Shown here one piece after another: positions 9,448 through 16,853 of a stretch of DNA of 64,000 nt (the first letter of the stretch is position 1; each line of letters opens with the position of its first letter). The position numbers were made by a program, and so were the translations under genes. The stretch lies in contig CAZNDN010000007.1 of NCBI GenBank assembly GCA_964571815.1, forward strand, positions 1-64,000, given 5' to 3'. The notes under the pieces are model-generated. The model was not told the DNA's origin. It saw only the letters and a program-made list of their open reading frames with translations, and did not search any database. Origin of the DNA: CAZNDN01 sp964571815. Its GTDB lineage: Bacteria; Fibrobacterota; Chitinivibrionia; Chitinivibrionales; WJKA01.

Positions 9448-12183
9448 TCAATTCTCTTTCACGCCGATTCTCAGCGTCATTCGTTTCGAAACATCCCCGC
9501 CGTCGATCGTGATTACCGCCAGGTACGTCCCTCCGCCGACCCTCCGTCCGTTGCGATTAGTGCCGTCCCAGACGAAGAAGTGGCGTGCGGTGCCGGAGGG
9601 AAGGTGGGCCGGCGGAGGATCCTCGAGTGCCATGGGCCGATTGAGCACAACCGGATTCTTGACGACGTCGTAGATCGAAAGTGTGGCGCTCGGGCGCTCG
9701 GTGCGCACGGTCAGACCCCGTGATTCCACCATAATCACCACTCCTTCGTGTGTTCTCTTTCCACCTTCGGACACAATCGCCCGGATGAAGGGTGGTACCG
9801 GAGATTGGCCGGGCACGAACGGGTTGTTTGCCGCGTGGGGGGTGAATGTGACGGGGCCGGTGGTCAGCTCCAGCAACGCGCGGCGATTCAGCGGGTTCCG
9901 CTGGACATTGTCGCCGATATCGCCCACGAGCGCCGAGGGATCGATCCAGACCGAATCACCCTTCGTGGCGCGCTCGACACCCCGGATCTCGCGCACAAAA
10001 AAACCCGCTTCCATCCCGCCGGTTCCCTCCGGCGCAAGAACCATCGTGTAGCGCTCGCCGCCGGGTACGGTGAAGCTCAACGGCGTACTGTTGGTCACGC
10101 GGTTGACCGTCTCGGAGAACCGGATGCTCAGGGTGTCTTCCCCCTCGATCGGGCCCAGGCTCAGCCGGGCGCTCAGAATCACGGGGGCAACCTTGTCGTC
10201 GATTCCGACGGTTCCGCCGTTGAGCCAGGTTCCCGAGGATATCGGGGCTTCCTCGATCGTGAGTTTGTCCTCGGCGGTGACGCCGGTGAAAGGCGTGGAT
10301 GAGCCTTCCGTTACCAGAAGGCCGATACCTCCGCCGCCGGCCGCCTCCGCGCCCGCAACCGCGAATTCCCGGTGCGGGGGGAGCGTGAACCGCGCGGCAA
10401 TGGCCGCAATATCCCCGGCCTCGAAATCCCCGTCGATTCCCACCCACACGCTGTCGATAAGACCGTCGGCGTCGCGATCGAAATATGCGGCACTGTGCAC
10501 CGCCACGACCTCCCCGGCGTTGAACGGGACCGAGACGCGAAGAATGTCGTCGGGATTGTCGGGGTTTTCCCAGGTGACAATGATACTGTCCCGCGGGCCG
10601 TGCTGCAGCACCCCGTCGTTGCGGTCCGCATTCGTTTCGACCCTTCGGGGGAAGCTCCCCGACCACCACTTTTCCCGCCGCCCCAGGTCAAGCTCTTCGC
10701 GGTCTTCGTCCCCCGCGTGATTGGTCACTTCCACTTCGCATTCGTCCGTCGTGGTATCGCCGGTCGACAGTCGAACTTCCAGCGTATCCATAAAATTGAA
10801 TACCTGGTCCACCTGCCTGCCGTCGTGAAGCAGTTGGATGCCGCGGCCGTACCGGCAGTTCACTTCCGTACCCTCCGGGGGCACGGCAGTGCCGATCCTG
10901 CGTACGTAGAAGTCGATTCCGTGCGTGGTGTCGCGCTGCTCTGCGGTCGTGACGTCACGCTTGCGATACGTGATATCGAAATTGAAATGGGTGAGTTCAC
11001 CGGTAATCGGAAAGCCGCCGTCGAAAATGAAAAAGCTGTCGGAGACCGTGGTCGTGGCGATCGAATCGTTGACCGAAAACCGGTAGGGCGTTCCGAGCGT
11101 GACCGTGAGCACGGTCTGCACGACCTTACCCATGAGAAGCTCCAGCAGGCTTTCGTGGGTGGCCTCCAGGGCCCAGACCTCACTGTAGCGGTTGGAAAAG
11201 GAGTACCCGTTTGCGCGGGTGTTTTCGGTCATCTGGTTGATACTCTCCGGACCTTCGCGGTCCGAGGTGAAAAAGACCGTGAAGGTGGTGGGCATGCCGA
11301 CTCCCTCCACAAAATCCAGCGCGGGCTTGCCTGCCTGGCTTCCACCGCGCGGCTCGCCGTCGGAGAGAAGAACCATGAACTGGTTTTCTACGGGGTTGGC
11401 GGCGCCGGGAAGGATCTGTCGCACGGCCTCGAATGCGCCGTTGATATTGGTCGTGACATTGGCGCTGAAATTCGGTTCGTATTCCAGATCGACGAATTCG
11501 TAGGGGTCGGGCGGGTTCCGGATGCTTGCGCTGGGATCGCCCAGCGAGGTGTCGACGGCGAGAATGTCCTTGATGATGTCAATCCCTTCCCTGCCGTCGT
11601 ATTCCCGGTGCAGATTTATAAACGGGAGAAAGGCCTGGTCGGGTTCCTCGTCGATCACCTCGTCGAAACGCTGAAAGTATTCGGCAAAGTATTCATCGCT
11701 CGTAGGATCGAAGTAGAGGTGCTCGCGGAAGACGACCAGGGCCACCTCGGCCGAATCCCATCGGGCGTAGATCGTATCCAGGAGTTGCTTGGTCACCGTG
11801 AAACGCGATCCCATGCGGTCGTGCGGGTAGGAGTCGCTGGTACTGATCCCCATCATGCTGCCCGTATGGTCGATGACAAAAACGATCGAAGGGGAGCCGC
11901 CTTGTACGGTCACGCCTTCACCCAGTTCTCTGAAATCGCACGCGCGAATACCGGCGGAGAGGTAGTTCACCGCCTCGGGAACATCGATCGTATCACCGTT
12001 AAAATTCTCGGGACAGCCGGTTACCACCAGTTCACAGATTTCTTCGCCGAGTTGGGCATGTGCCCGTGGGTGCATACAGAGGAGTATCCCGATCCATGCG
12101 CCGATCAGGCCCATGCCGGGAAACCTGCGTTTGTCCGGGAAGACCCTCCGTGAAGCTGGAACCGTGCGTCCGGGGGCGATCAC
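9448..12183 (-). CDS. Secreted VWA-domain protein with one Ig-like/calcium module and FlgD-like C-terminus
   Basis: 911 residues from a GTG start that overlaps the upstream stop as GTGA, with GAGG seven bases before it. An internal ATG at 12114 (MGLIGAW...) is an alternative and would give a more conventional signal peptide ending ...RAHA. After the signal comes a cysteine segment matching that of the other VWA protein (ICELVV, GCPENFNGDTIDVPE). The VWA domain follows (VIDHTGSM; Asp105, Thr107, Ser109; MVLLSDGEP). One copy of the Ig-like/calcium module sits at about residue 565-790 (DRDADGLIDSV, DTLSIRFSE, GDSVWID). The C-terminus is FlgD-like (NNPFVPG, LSIYDVVKNPVV, VWDGTNRNGRRVGGGTYLAV). 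It is clearly paralogous to 5599-8913 but has one module fewer. Confidence 0.83.
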   Translation of the reverse strand: MIAPGRTVPASRRVFPDKRRFPGMGLIGAWIGILLCMHPRAHAQLGEEICELVVTGCPENFNGDTIDVPEAVNYLSAGIRACDFRELGEGVTVQGGSPSIVFVIDHTGSMMGISTSDSYPHDRMGSRFTVTKQLLDTIYARWDSAEVALVVFREHLYFDPTSDEYFAEYFQRFDEVIDEEPDQAFLPFINLHREYDGREGIDIIKDILAVDTSLGDPSASIRNPPDPYEFVDLEYEPNFSANVTTNINGAFEAVRQILPGAANPVENQFMVLLSDGEPRGGSQAGKPALDFVEGVGMPTTFTVFFTSDREGPESINQMTENTRANGYSFSNRYSEVWALEATHESLLELLMGKVVQTVLTVTLGTPYRFSVNDSIATTTVSDSFFIFDGGFPITGELTHFNFDITYRKRDVTTAEQRDTTHGIDFYVRRIGTAVPPEGTEVNCRYGRGIQLLHDGRQVDQVFNFMDTLEVRLSTGDTTTDECEVEVTNHAGDEDREELDLGRREKWWSGSFPRRVETNADRNDGVLQHGPRDSIIVTWENPDNPDDILRVSVPFNAGEVVAVHSAAYFDRDADGLIDSVWVGIDGDFEAGDIAAIAARFTLPPHREFAVAGAEAAGGGGIGLLVTEGSSTPFTGVTAEDKLTIEEAPISSGTWLNGGTVGIDDKVAPVILSARLSLGPIEGEDTLSIRFSETVNRVTNSTPLSFTVPGGERYTMVLAPEGTGGMEAGFFVREIRGVERATKGDSVWIDPSALVGDIGDNVQRNPLNRRALLELTTGPVTFTPHAANNPFVPGQSPVPPFIRAIVSEGGKRTHEGVVIMVESRGLTVRTERPSATLSIYDVVKNPVVLNRPMALEDPPPAHLPSGTARHFFVWDGTNRNGRRVGGGTYLAVITIDGGDVSKRMTLRIGVKEN

Positions 12184-12968
12184 AGCCGAACCTCGCTTTC
12201 GCCGATCGTTTCACCCCGACCTGCGGTGCAGGTGATTCCCGACGCACGGAATGTGCTCCGACGGGGGGAGCAGCCGGCAGGTCCACGTTTTCTGCCCAGC
12301 AGGTCAACCGCCTCGGTCCGGCTCGATAGGTTCAAAGGATTGGCCGGCCCGGCGTAGTTTTCCGCGATGCCCGCGGGCTTCCCGGTGAGAACCAGCAGTC
12401 GCCTTTCGCCGGCAACGTAGATCCGGTCTCCGTCAACCGTTACCGCCCCGTACCGGCGCGAGGGATCGCTTCGGGCGCCGACAAGCTCGGGGATTTGCGG
12501 GTTGGACACATCGTGGATCCGCAGAAATCCCGGCGATCCGACAACGTAGAGATACGTGCCGGAAACACAGAGCGCGGCAATTCGTCCCGACGGGACCGGG
12601 AGCCCGTGTCCCAGACGCGCGATCTGGTAGGTGCTGTTGGAAGAAATGCTGAACATATATCCGTCGAGATCGTCGGTGAGATTGAAAAGCAGACCGATAC
12701 GGCTGTACGAGGTGCAGGCCGGGTGAAGTGAGAGGGTGATGGAGCATTCGGAGGGAAGCACCAACGAGTGCCGCACCATGCCCATGGCGATCCCGTCGTT
12801 GGTTACCTTCAGTGCGCAATGGACCGAGGAGATCTCCAGGAATGCATCGATTCGTTCAATTTCCGTCCACTCTTCGGTGGTACAGAAATCCAAAGACGGC
12901 GGCAGTGCTCTGCTTGACAGCGTGGCCGTCAGCACAACGATGCTTACCCACCGAAGTGATCGTTTCAT
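12180..12968 (-). CDS. Secreted LVIVD-repeat protein, first gene of the surface operon
   Basis: 262 residues from the ATG at 12968 (GAGGG seven bases upstream). A longer reading from 13043 has no such site and would start on the promoter. A signal peptide is followed by an N-terminal beta-sandwich-like part (about 30-125) and then one good LVIVD-type repeat: YLYVVGSPGFLRIHDVSNPQ, then VDGDRIYVAGERRLLVL. LVIVD repeats form small beta-propellers in other bacteria. Only one or two are visible here, so the propeller would be incomplete. The end (VDLLGRKRGP ... ASGITC) loosely resembles a type-A sorting tail but is compositionally odd, and a frameshift cannot be excluded. The gene overlaps the downstream VWA gene by four bases (GTGA). 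Confidence 0.72.
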   Translation of the reverse strand: MKRSLRWVSIVVLTATLSSRALPPSLDFCTTEEWTEIERIDAFLEISSVHCALKVTNDGIAMGMVRHSLVLPSECSITLSLHPACTSYSRIGLLFNLTDDLDGYMFSISSNSTYQIARLGHGLPVPSGRIAALCVSGTYLYVVGSPGFLRIHDVSNPQIPELVGARSDPSRRYGAVTVDGDRIYVAGERRLLVLTGKPAGIAENYAGPANPLNLSSRTEAVDLLGRKRGPAGCSPRRSTFRASGITCTAGRGETIGESEVRL

Positions 12969-13014
12969 TGCGGCACCCTCGCTTGCACCGGGCCGGGGAG
13001 ATACTCCTCTCAGG

Positions 13015-13043
13015 AATATAGATAATGGTTTTGGGGAACGCAA
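13015..13043 (-). promoter_or_regulatory. Predicted sigma-70-type promoter of the seven-gene surface operon
   Basis: On the minus strand TTGCGT (13043-13038), a 17-base spacer and TATATT (13020-13015) precede the first gene by about 47 bases. Spacing and both hexamers fit a housekeeping promoter. It is the only good match between the divergent genes on this strand. Confidence 0.5.
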
Positions 13044-13282
13044 TGCGGCGTACTTCTCTCGTTTCTTCTCTCAGTCTTCGTTTCTTCACTCCGAAGCGTC
13101 CGTCTCGCGTGCCGTGTTTGCCGGGGTCTGTTCCGGCCCGCGGCGACAGGACCGCCCTGTTCCCGTCTTGCTCGGGAGAGAGGCGGGTCGGGGGGGGGCA
13201 GCGACGGAGGCACGCCGGAGCCGCCTGGTGCACCCGGTGTGGTGTGATTGCGGGGCTACAGGCCGATCGAGGTGCGGGGAAC
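13044..13282. other. Divergent intergenic region between the surface operon and the CHAP gene
   Basis: There is no credible gene in this stretch; short reading frames here lack ribosome-binding sites. It holds a run of nine G at 13190-13198. The element TTTTGGGGAAC occurs at 13029-13039, within and beside the minus-strand promoter, and again at 13309-13319 beside the plus-strand promoter. Confidence 0.5.
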
Positions 13283-13311
13283 TTGCCAAATCTCTACTAT
13301 AGTATTATTTT
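13283..13311 (+). promoter_or_regulatory. Predicted promoter of the CHAP-domain gene
   Basis: TTGCCA (13283-13288), 17 bases, then TATTTT (13306-13311). The predicted start of transcription would leave a leader of about 95 bases before the ATG at 13412. The same TTGNNN-N17/18-TATTTT pattern recurs in this window. Confidence 0.45.
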
Positions 13312-13411
13312 TGGGGAACAGGAACGTGTTGGCGGCACGACATGATCCACCGGGCTGTTGTATCGGGCCGGCACCACGGGAGACCCGCGGCAGGACAAAG
13401 GAGGAAGGTGC

Positions 13412-14560
13412 ATGAAAGGAGCCGGCCTGATCGCCGTCGTCGCGGGGATGCTACTCACGGCTGAGGCCGCGGTAATACACCTCTCGGGAACCATAGTGAA
13501 TCAACACGAACTCCCGATGACGGGACTGGTGGTGGAGTTGCTCGATGCGGGCATGGTGGATACCACCGACACCGCGGGGACCTTTCTCTTCGTTGCGGAC
13601 GATATCGTGGGGAGCCGACCGCTGCGAGCCCTTCGGGAGGCGCCGCCGAGGGTTGCGGGCGGCCAACTGATCGTCCCGGTCCCTTCCCCGGCCCGGCGTC
13701 TTGTAGTGGCGCTGTACGATCTTGAGGGCGCGGTGATCGACCGGCAGAGGCGGGAGCCGCCCGGCAACGGGTGGTTGCGGGTTCCTCTGGTCCTCCCGGC
13801 CCGGGCATCGTCGATGCTCATCCTGGAAATTCGCTGCGGGGAGGATAGAGCAAGGTTCATGCTCCTGAACCATAGGTCAACATGCGGGGCGGTCCTCAGG
13901 TCCCTTGACGGCGGGGAGGCCTCGGGTTCGGCCCCGGCCAAGACGCGTGCTTCCGTGGACCGTCTTGCAGTATCCCGGCGAGATTCCCTGGAAGCCTTAG
14001 TCGACGTGGACGACTACGTGGATGAGCTTTCGCTCGTGATGGATTTCGTGCCCCGTGAGGTGATCGAGATCGCCATGGCCGAGGTGGGCCGGGGCCCCGG
14101 CGAAGTCGGTGAAGATCTGGATCATGAACCCCATGATCTCGGGCAATATCTGGACACACGAAATGGAAGGTACGAAGCGTGGTGTTCGGAGTTCGTCTCC
14201 TGGGCGTATCGGGCGGGCGGATATCCGCTGAGTTCCCGGTGGGAGCCGGACTGGATGCTCGGCGGGTCCACCAGCCTGCGGACCTGGTACCGGAACAGGG
14301 GACGGTGGGTTTCGCATGAGGAGCCCGGGTGGGACACGTTTGTGCCGGCGCCGGGTGATTATGTCCGGTACGACAACGCCTACGGAGGGCACAGCGGCCT
14401 TGTGCGGTATGTGTCCGAGGACGGCGGTACGCTGTATACGGTCGAGGGAAACGTGGGCAATTCGGTGAGGTCCCTCGGCAAAACACGGTGGAGAGACTAC
14501 GACGTGCGGCATATCGACGGGTTCGGGAGGATGAGCGGATTCCTAAAGCCCGTTCCCTGA
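13412..14560 (+). CDS. Secreted CHAP-domain (cysteine amidase/peptidase-like) protein
   Basis: 382 residues from an ATG with AAAGGAGG seven bases upstream; a reading from 13358 has no such site. A signal peptide (MKGAGLIAVVAGMLLTAEAA) is followed by a carboxypeptidase-regulatory-like beta domain (HLSGTIVNQHELPMTGLVV). Next comes a segment resembling an internal sorting-tail-like sandwich (LVVALYDLEGAVIDRQ). The CHAP domain covers about residues 220-380 with the expected Cys in YEAWCSEFVSWAYRAGG, His in YGGHSGLVRYV and Asn in VEGNVGN. CHAP enzymes usually cut peptidoglycan peptides or glutathionylspermidine-type amides. Cell-wall turnover or attack on other cells is inferred. It is followed by a CAP-domain gene. 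Confidence 0.82.
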   Translation: MKGAGLIAVVAGMLLTAEAAVIHLSGTIVNQHELPMTGLVVELLDAGMVDTTDTAGTFLFVADDIVGSRPLRALREAPPRVAGGQLIVPVPSPARRLVVALYDLEGAVIDRQRREPPGNGWLRVPLVLPARASSMLILEIRCGEDRARFMLLNHRSTCGAVLRSLDGGEASGSAPAKTRASVDRLAVSRRDSLEALVDVDDYVDELSLVMDFVPREVIEIAMAEVGRGPGEVGEDLDHEPHDLGQYLDTRNGRYEAWCSEFVSWAYRAGGYPLSSRWEPDWMLGGSTSLRTWYRNRGRWVSHEEPGWDTFVPAPGDYVRYDNAYGGHSGLVRYVSEDGGTLYTVEGNVGNSVRSLGKTRWRDYDVRHIDGFGRMSGFLKPVP

Positions 14561-14597
14561 TTGCAGCCGTGCCGGAAGGCCGCGAAGAAGCGCGGCA

Positions 14598-15095
14598 ATG
14601 GCGTCGAACAGGGAGCATGGTGTGCGGTTCCTGATACTAGTAGTATTCTGGAGTCACGTGAGCGCTCAGGTGGGCGTCCCGGTCGACGGGCTTCCCGAGT
14701 ACGAAGAGCGGACCCTGTATGTGCTGATCAACGCCGCCCGCCTCAACCCTTCGGACTACGGCGAGCAGTATTGCGACGGGAGCAATCCGGTTCGCTCCTA
14801 CGGTCCGCGAACGCCGTATATCATGCATCATGACCTCAACCGCGCCGCGCACGATCACTCCGTTGACATGGGGGAGTGCAACCGCATGAGTCACACTTCC
14901 TGCGACGGCACCTCGTTCATCACACGTATCCGGGCCTGCTACGGTCGGAGTGGAGCGGAGTGTATTGCCACCTACCGCACGTCCGTGGCCGTGCTCAACG
15001 GATGGCTTTACAGCAACAAGGGGCACCGCGACGCGGTCATGTCCACCAGGTACACCACTATCGGCTGCGGCCACGCCGAAACGAGCAAGCACTGA
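14598..15095 (+). CDS. CAP/SCP-domain secreted protein, ending at an in-frame TGA
   Basis: 165 residues: a signal peptide (FLILVVFWSHVSA) and a CAP (cysteine-rich secretory / SCP / PR-1) domain. The usual cavity residues are present: His in RAAHDHSVDMGE, Glu in GAECIA (normally GENIA) and His in NKGHRDAVM. The reading ends at TGA 15093-15095 just after IGCGHAETSKH. The same frame continues with WTLDLSTGG, which is what normally completes the last CAP strand. The stop therefore cuts the domain, and 198 more in-frame codons follow. The product may be a truncated protein, a nonsense allele, a sequencing error or a recoded TGA. The start is uncertain, with only a weak GGAAGG upstream. Confidence 0.65.
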   Translation: MASNREHGVRFLILVVFWSHVSAQVGVPVDGLPEYEERTLYVLINAARLNPSDYGEQYCDGSNPVRSYGPRTPYIMHHDLNRAAHDHSVDMGECNRMSHTSCDGTSFITRIRACYGRSGAECIATYRTSVAVLNGWLYSNKGHRDAVMSTRYTTIGCGHAETSKH

Positions 15096-15692
15096 TGGAC
15101 CCTGGACCTGTCCACCGGCGGCAGGCGCCCCGGAAATCCTTTGTACGGGGGGTCACACATCTTCCCCGAGCGCGGTCGCATCTCGTTCATGGTGAACTAC
15201 TACGACGCTGCCGGCTCGGAATCTCCCGAAGTGCGGCTGGTGCTGGAGGGAGAACCGACCGTGCTGAGCCCGCTTTTCGGGAAGGAAACGAACACCACCT
15301 TTGCCGTGGAGGCTCTAACGGCGACCCGCTGCAGGCCCTATTACTTCGAGACGGGCGAAGCACGCTATCCGGAATCGGGTGCTTTCCTTACATCTGGCGA
15401 GGGGAGTTGCGACAAAGACTACGGCGCCGAAACGGCTGTTCGTGGCGGCGGGCCGGTGAAGGATGTTCGAATCGCCGGCAAGGGGAGTACGGCGGTCTTC
15501 AGTGTTGACGGACGCTGTCTGTTCCGGGGGCAGTACCCGACGGAGCGTATCCCGCCGTTCGTGAGGGAAATGCGTGGTTCGGTAACGGACGCGGCGGTTG
15601 TGATTGTTGCCGATGTCGACCCGGCGGGGAAAATCATCGCCCGGGGAAGCCGCGCGGTTGTCGCGGGGCCCGCGGGGACGTGCCGGCATTGA
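15096..15692 (+). pseudogene. Downstream in-frame remainder of the interrupted CAP protein
   Basis: This continues the 14598 frame after the TGA. It starts WTLDLSTGG (end of the CAP fold), then YGGSHIFPERGRISFMVNYY and a further beta-rich extension with SPEVRLVLEGE, VDGRCLFRG and VVIVADVD, up to a TGA at 15690-15692. It has no start codon with a ribosome-binding site of its own near the front. Without readthrough or a corrected base it would not be made as part of the protein. Confidence 0.5.
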
Positions 15693-15995
15693 TTGGAGAG
15701 GGGCCGGCCGTGTCAACACACCAATGGGGTCGGTTCCCCGGAATGGCGTGCCGTTTTTTGCGTGATTCGGCAGAGACCGTGCGGCTTCGTGCTCAGATTG
15801 AGCGGGGACAAATGTATAACACATTGATATAGTTGAAGATACGAATGATGCGAGCCGCCGTGTTGTAATCGTCGGTCCAGCCGGATCGTTCTCTTGCAAA
15901 ACAGGTGGAATTATGCTATTTTGTCACTAAGGGGGCCTTGACACCGTACACTACGGTGGAGGCACTACGCCGGGGCCACTTATCGAGGATGTGAG
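15693..15995. other. Intergenic region upstream of the TIGR02147 regulator
   Basis: About 300 bases without a gene. The second half is AT-richer and holds the predicted promoter at 15894-15922. A perfect TTGACA at 15938-15943 has no partner -10 hexamer at proper distance. No hairpin followed by a T-run was seen. Confidence 0.45.
15894..15922 (+). promoter_or_regulatory. Predicted promoter of the TIGR02147-lipoprotein pair
   Basis: TTGCAA (15894-15899), a 17-base spacer and TATTTT (15917-15922) lie about 73 bases before the ATG at 15996. The pattern matches other predicted promoters of the window. Confidence 0.42.
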
Positions 15996-16853
15996 ATGCC
16001 CGACATCTATTCGTACACCGATTACCGCAGGTTCATCAGGGACTTCTACCGGGAGAAGAAGCGGCTCGACAAGGGCTTCTCCTATCAGAGGTTTGCCGCC
16101 CTGGCCGGGTTCAAGTCAAAGACGTTTCTGTTGAAAGTGATGAATGGTGAGAAGGCCCTGGCTCGGCAGAGCATTCGGAAGGTTGCCGAAGCCATGGGGC
16201 TGGGGAAGCGGGAGACCCGGTTCTTCGAACTGCTGGTCAATTTCAACGAGGGTAAGACGATTCAGGAGCGGGAGGAGCATTTTCGCCGGCTTCGCTCGTT
16301 TAAGTACACGCACAAACAGGTGCGCATGCGGTCCAATCAGTTTGTGTATTTCTCCCGGTGGTACTATCCGGTGGTACGTGAACTGGTGACCCTGTACGAC
16401 TTCGGCGACAACTACCAGCGGATTGCCAACGAGATCATGCCCCATATCAGTGCCGGTCAGGCCGAGCGGGCCGTGAAGTTTCTGCGGGACATGGGGCTGA
16501 TTGAGCGCGATCGGTCCGGGCGGTACCGGCAGAGCAGCAGCGACCTGACCACGGGCAACGAAGTGGTGTCGGTGGCGGTGTCGCGTTTCCAGAAGGACAC
16601 GCTGGCGCTGGCCGGGGAATCGCTGGACCGGTTTCCGCCGCAGGTCCGGGATATATCCACGCTGACTGTCGGTGTGTCGGAACAGGGTTTTCGGGCAGTC
16701 AAGAAGCGAATCCAGGAATTCCGCAAGGAGCTTGTCGAGCTTGTGCACGAGGACAAGGATTCCGACCGCGTGTATCAGATCAATTTTCAACTGTTTCCTC
16801 TTTCGAGCCTGCCCAAAAAAGAGGCGGCGAAAACCGGGCGGGGGCGGAAATGA
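15996..16853 (+). CDS. TIGR02147-family (DUF4423) transcriptional regulator
   Basis: 285 residues. The N-terminal ~85 residues contain an XRE-like helix-turn-helix (FSYQRFAALAGFKSKTFLLK, then VMNGEKALARQSIRKVAEAM), preceded by the family signature IYSYTDYRRFIRDFYREKK. The remainder matches the DUF4423 region typical of TIGR02147 proteins (FVYFSRWYYPVVRELVTLYD, QAERAVKFLRDMGLIERD). The family is strongly expanded in Fibrobacter and relatives. GAGG lies seven bases before the ATG. The stop overlaps the next start as ATGA, so the regulator and the lipoprotein are made together. That coupling suggests the regulator controls, or is controlled through, the envelope lipoprotein (inference). Confidence 0.85.
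   Translation: MPDIYSYTDYRRFIRDFYREKKRLDKGFSYQRFAALAGFKSKTFLLKVMNGEKALARQSIRKVAEAMGLGKRETRFFELLVNFNEGKTIQEREEHFRRLRSFKYTHKQVRMRSNQFVYFSRWYYPVVRELVTLYDFGDNYQRIANEIMPHISAGQAERAVKFLRDMGLIERDRSGRYRQSSSDLTTGNEVVSVAVSRFQKDTLALAGESLDRFPPQVRDISTLTVGVSEQGFRAVKKRIQEFRKELVELVHEDKDSDRVYQINFQLFPLSSLPKKEAAKTGRGRK

Noticed and set aside
10372..12153. 593-residue plus-strand frame opposite the smaller VWA gene
   Set aside because: The minus-strand product has signal peptide, MIDAS motif and FlgD-like end; the plus-strand frame has no recognisable motif or ribosome-binding site.
15093..15120. Selenocysteine reading of the in-frame TGA in the CAP gene
   Set aside because: A short TGGAC/GTCCA hairpin follows, but its loop does not show a convincing bacterial SECIS, and CAP proteins are not a known selenoprotein family. 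Kept only as a remote option.
15938..15943. Perfect TTGACA before the TIGR02147 gene
   Set aside because: No -10-like hexamer lies 16-18 bases downstream; the TTGCAA/TATTTT pair just upstream is a better promoter.
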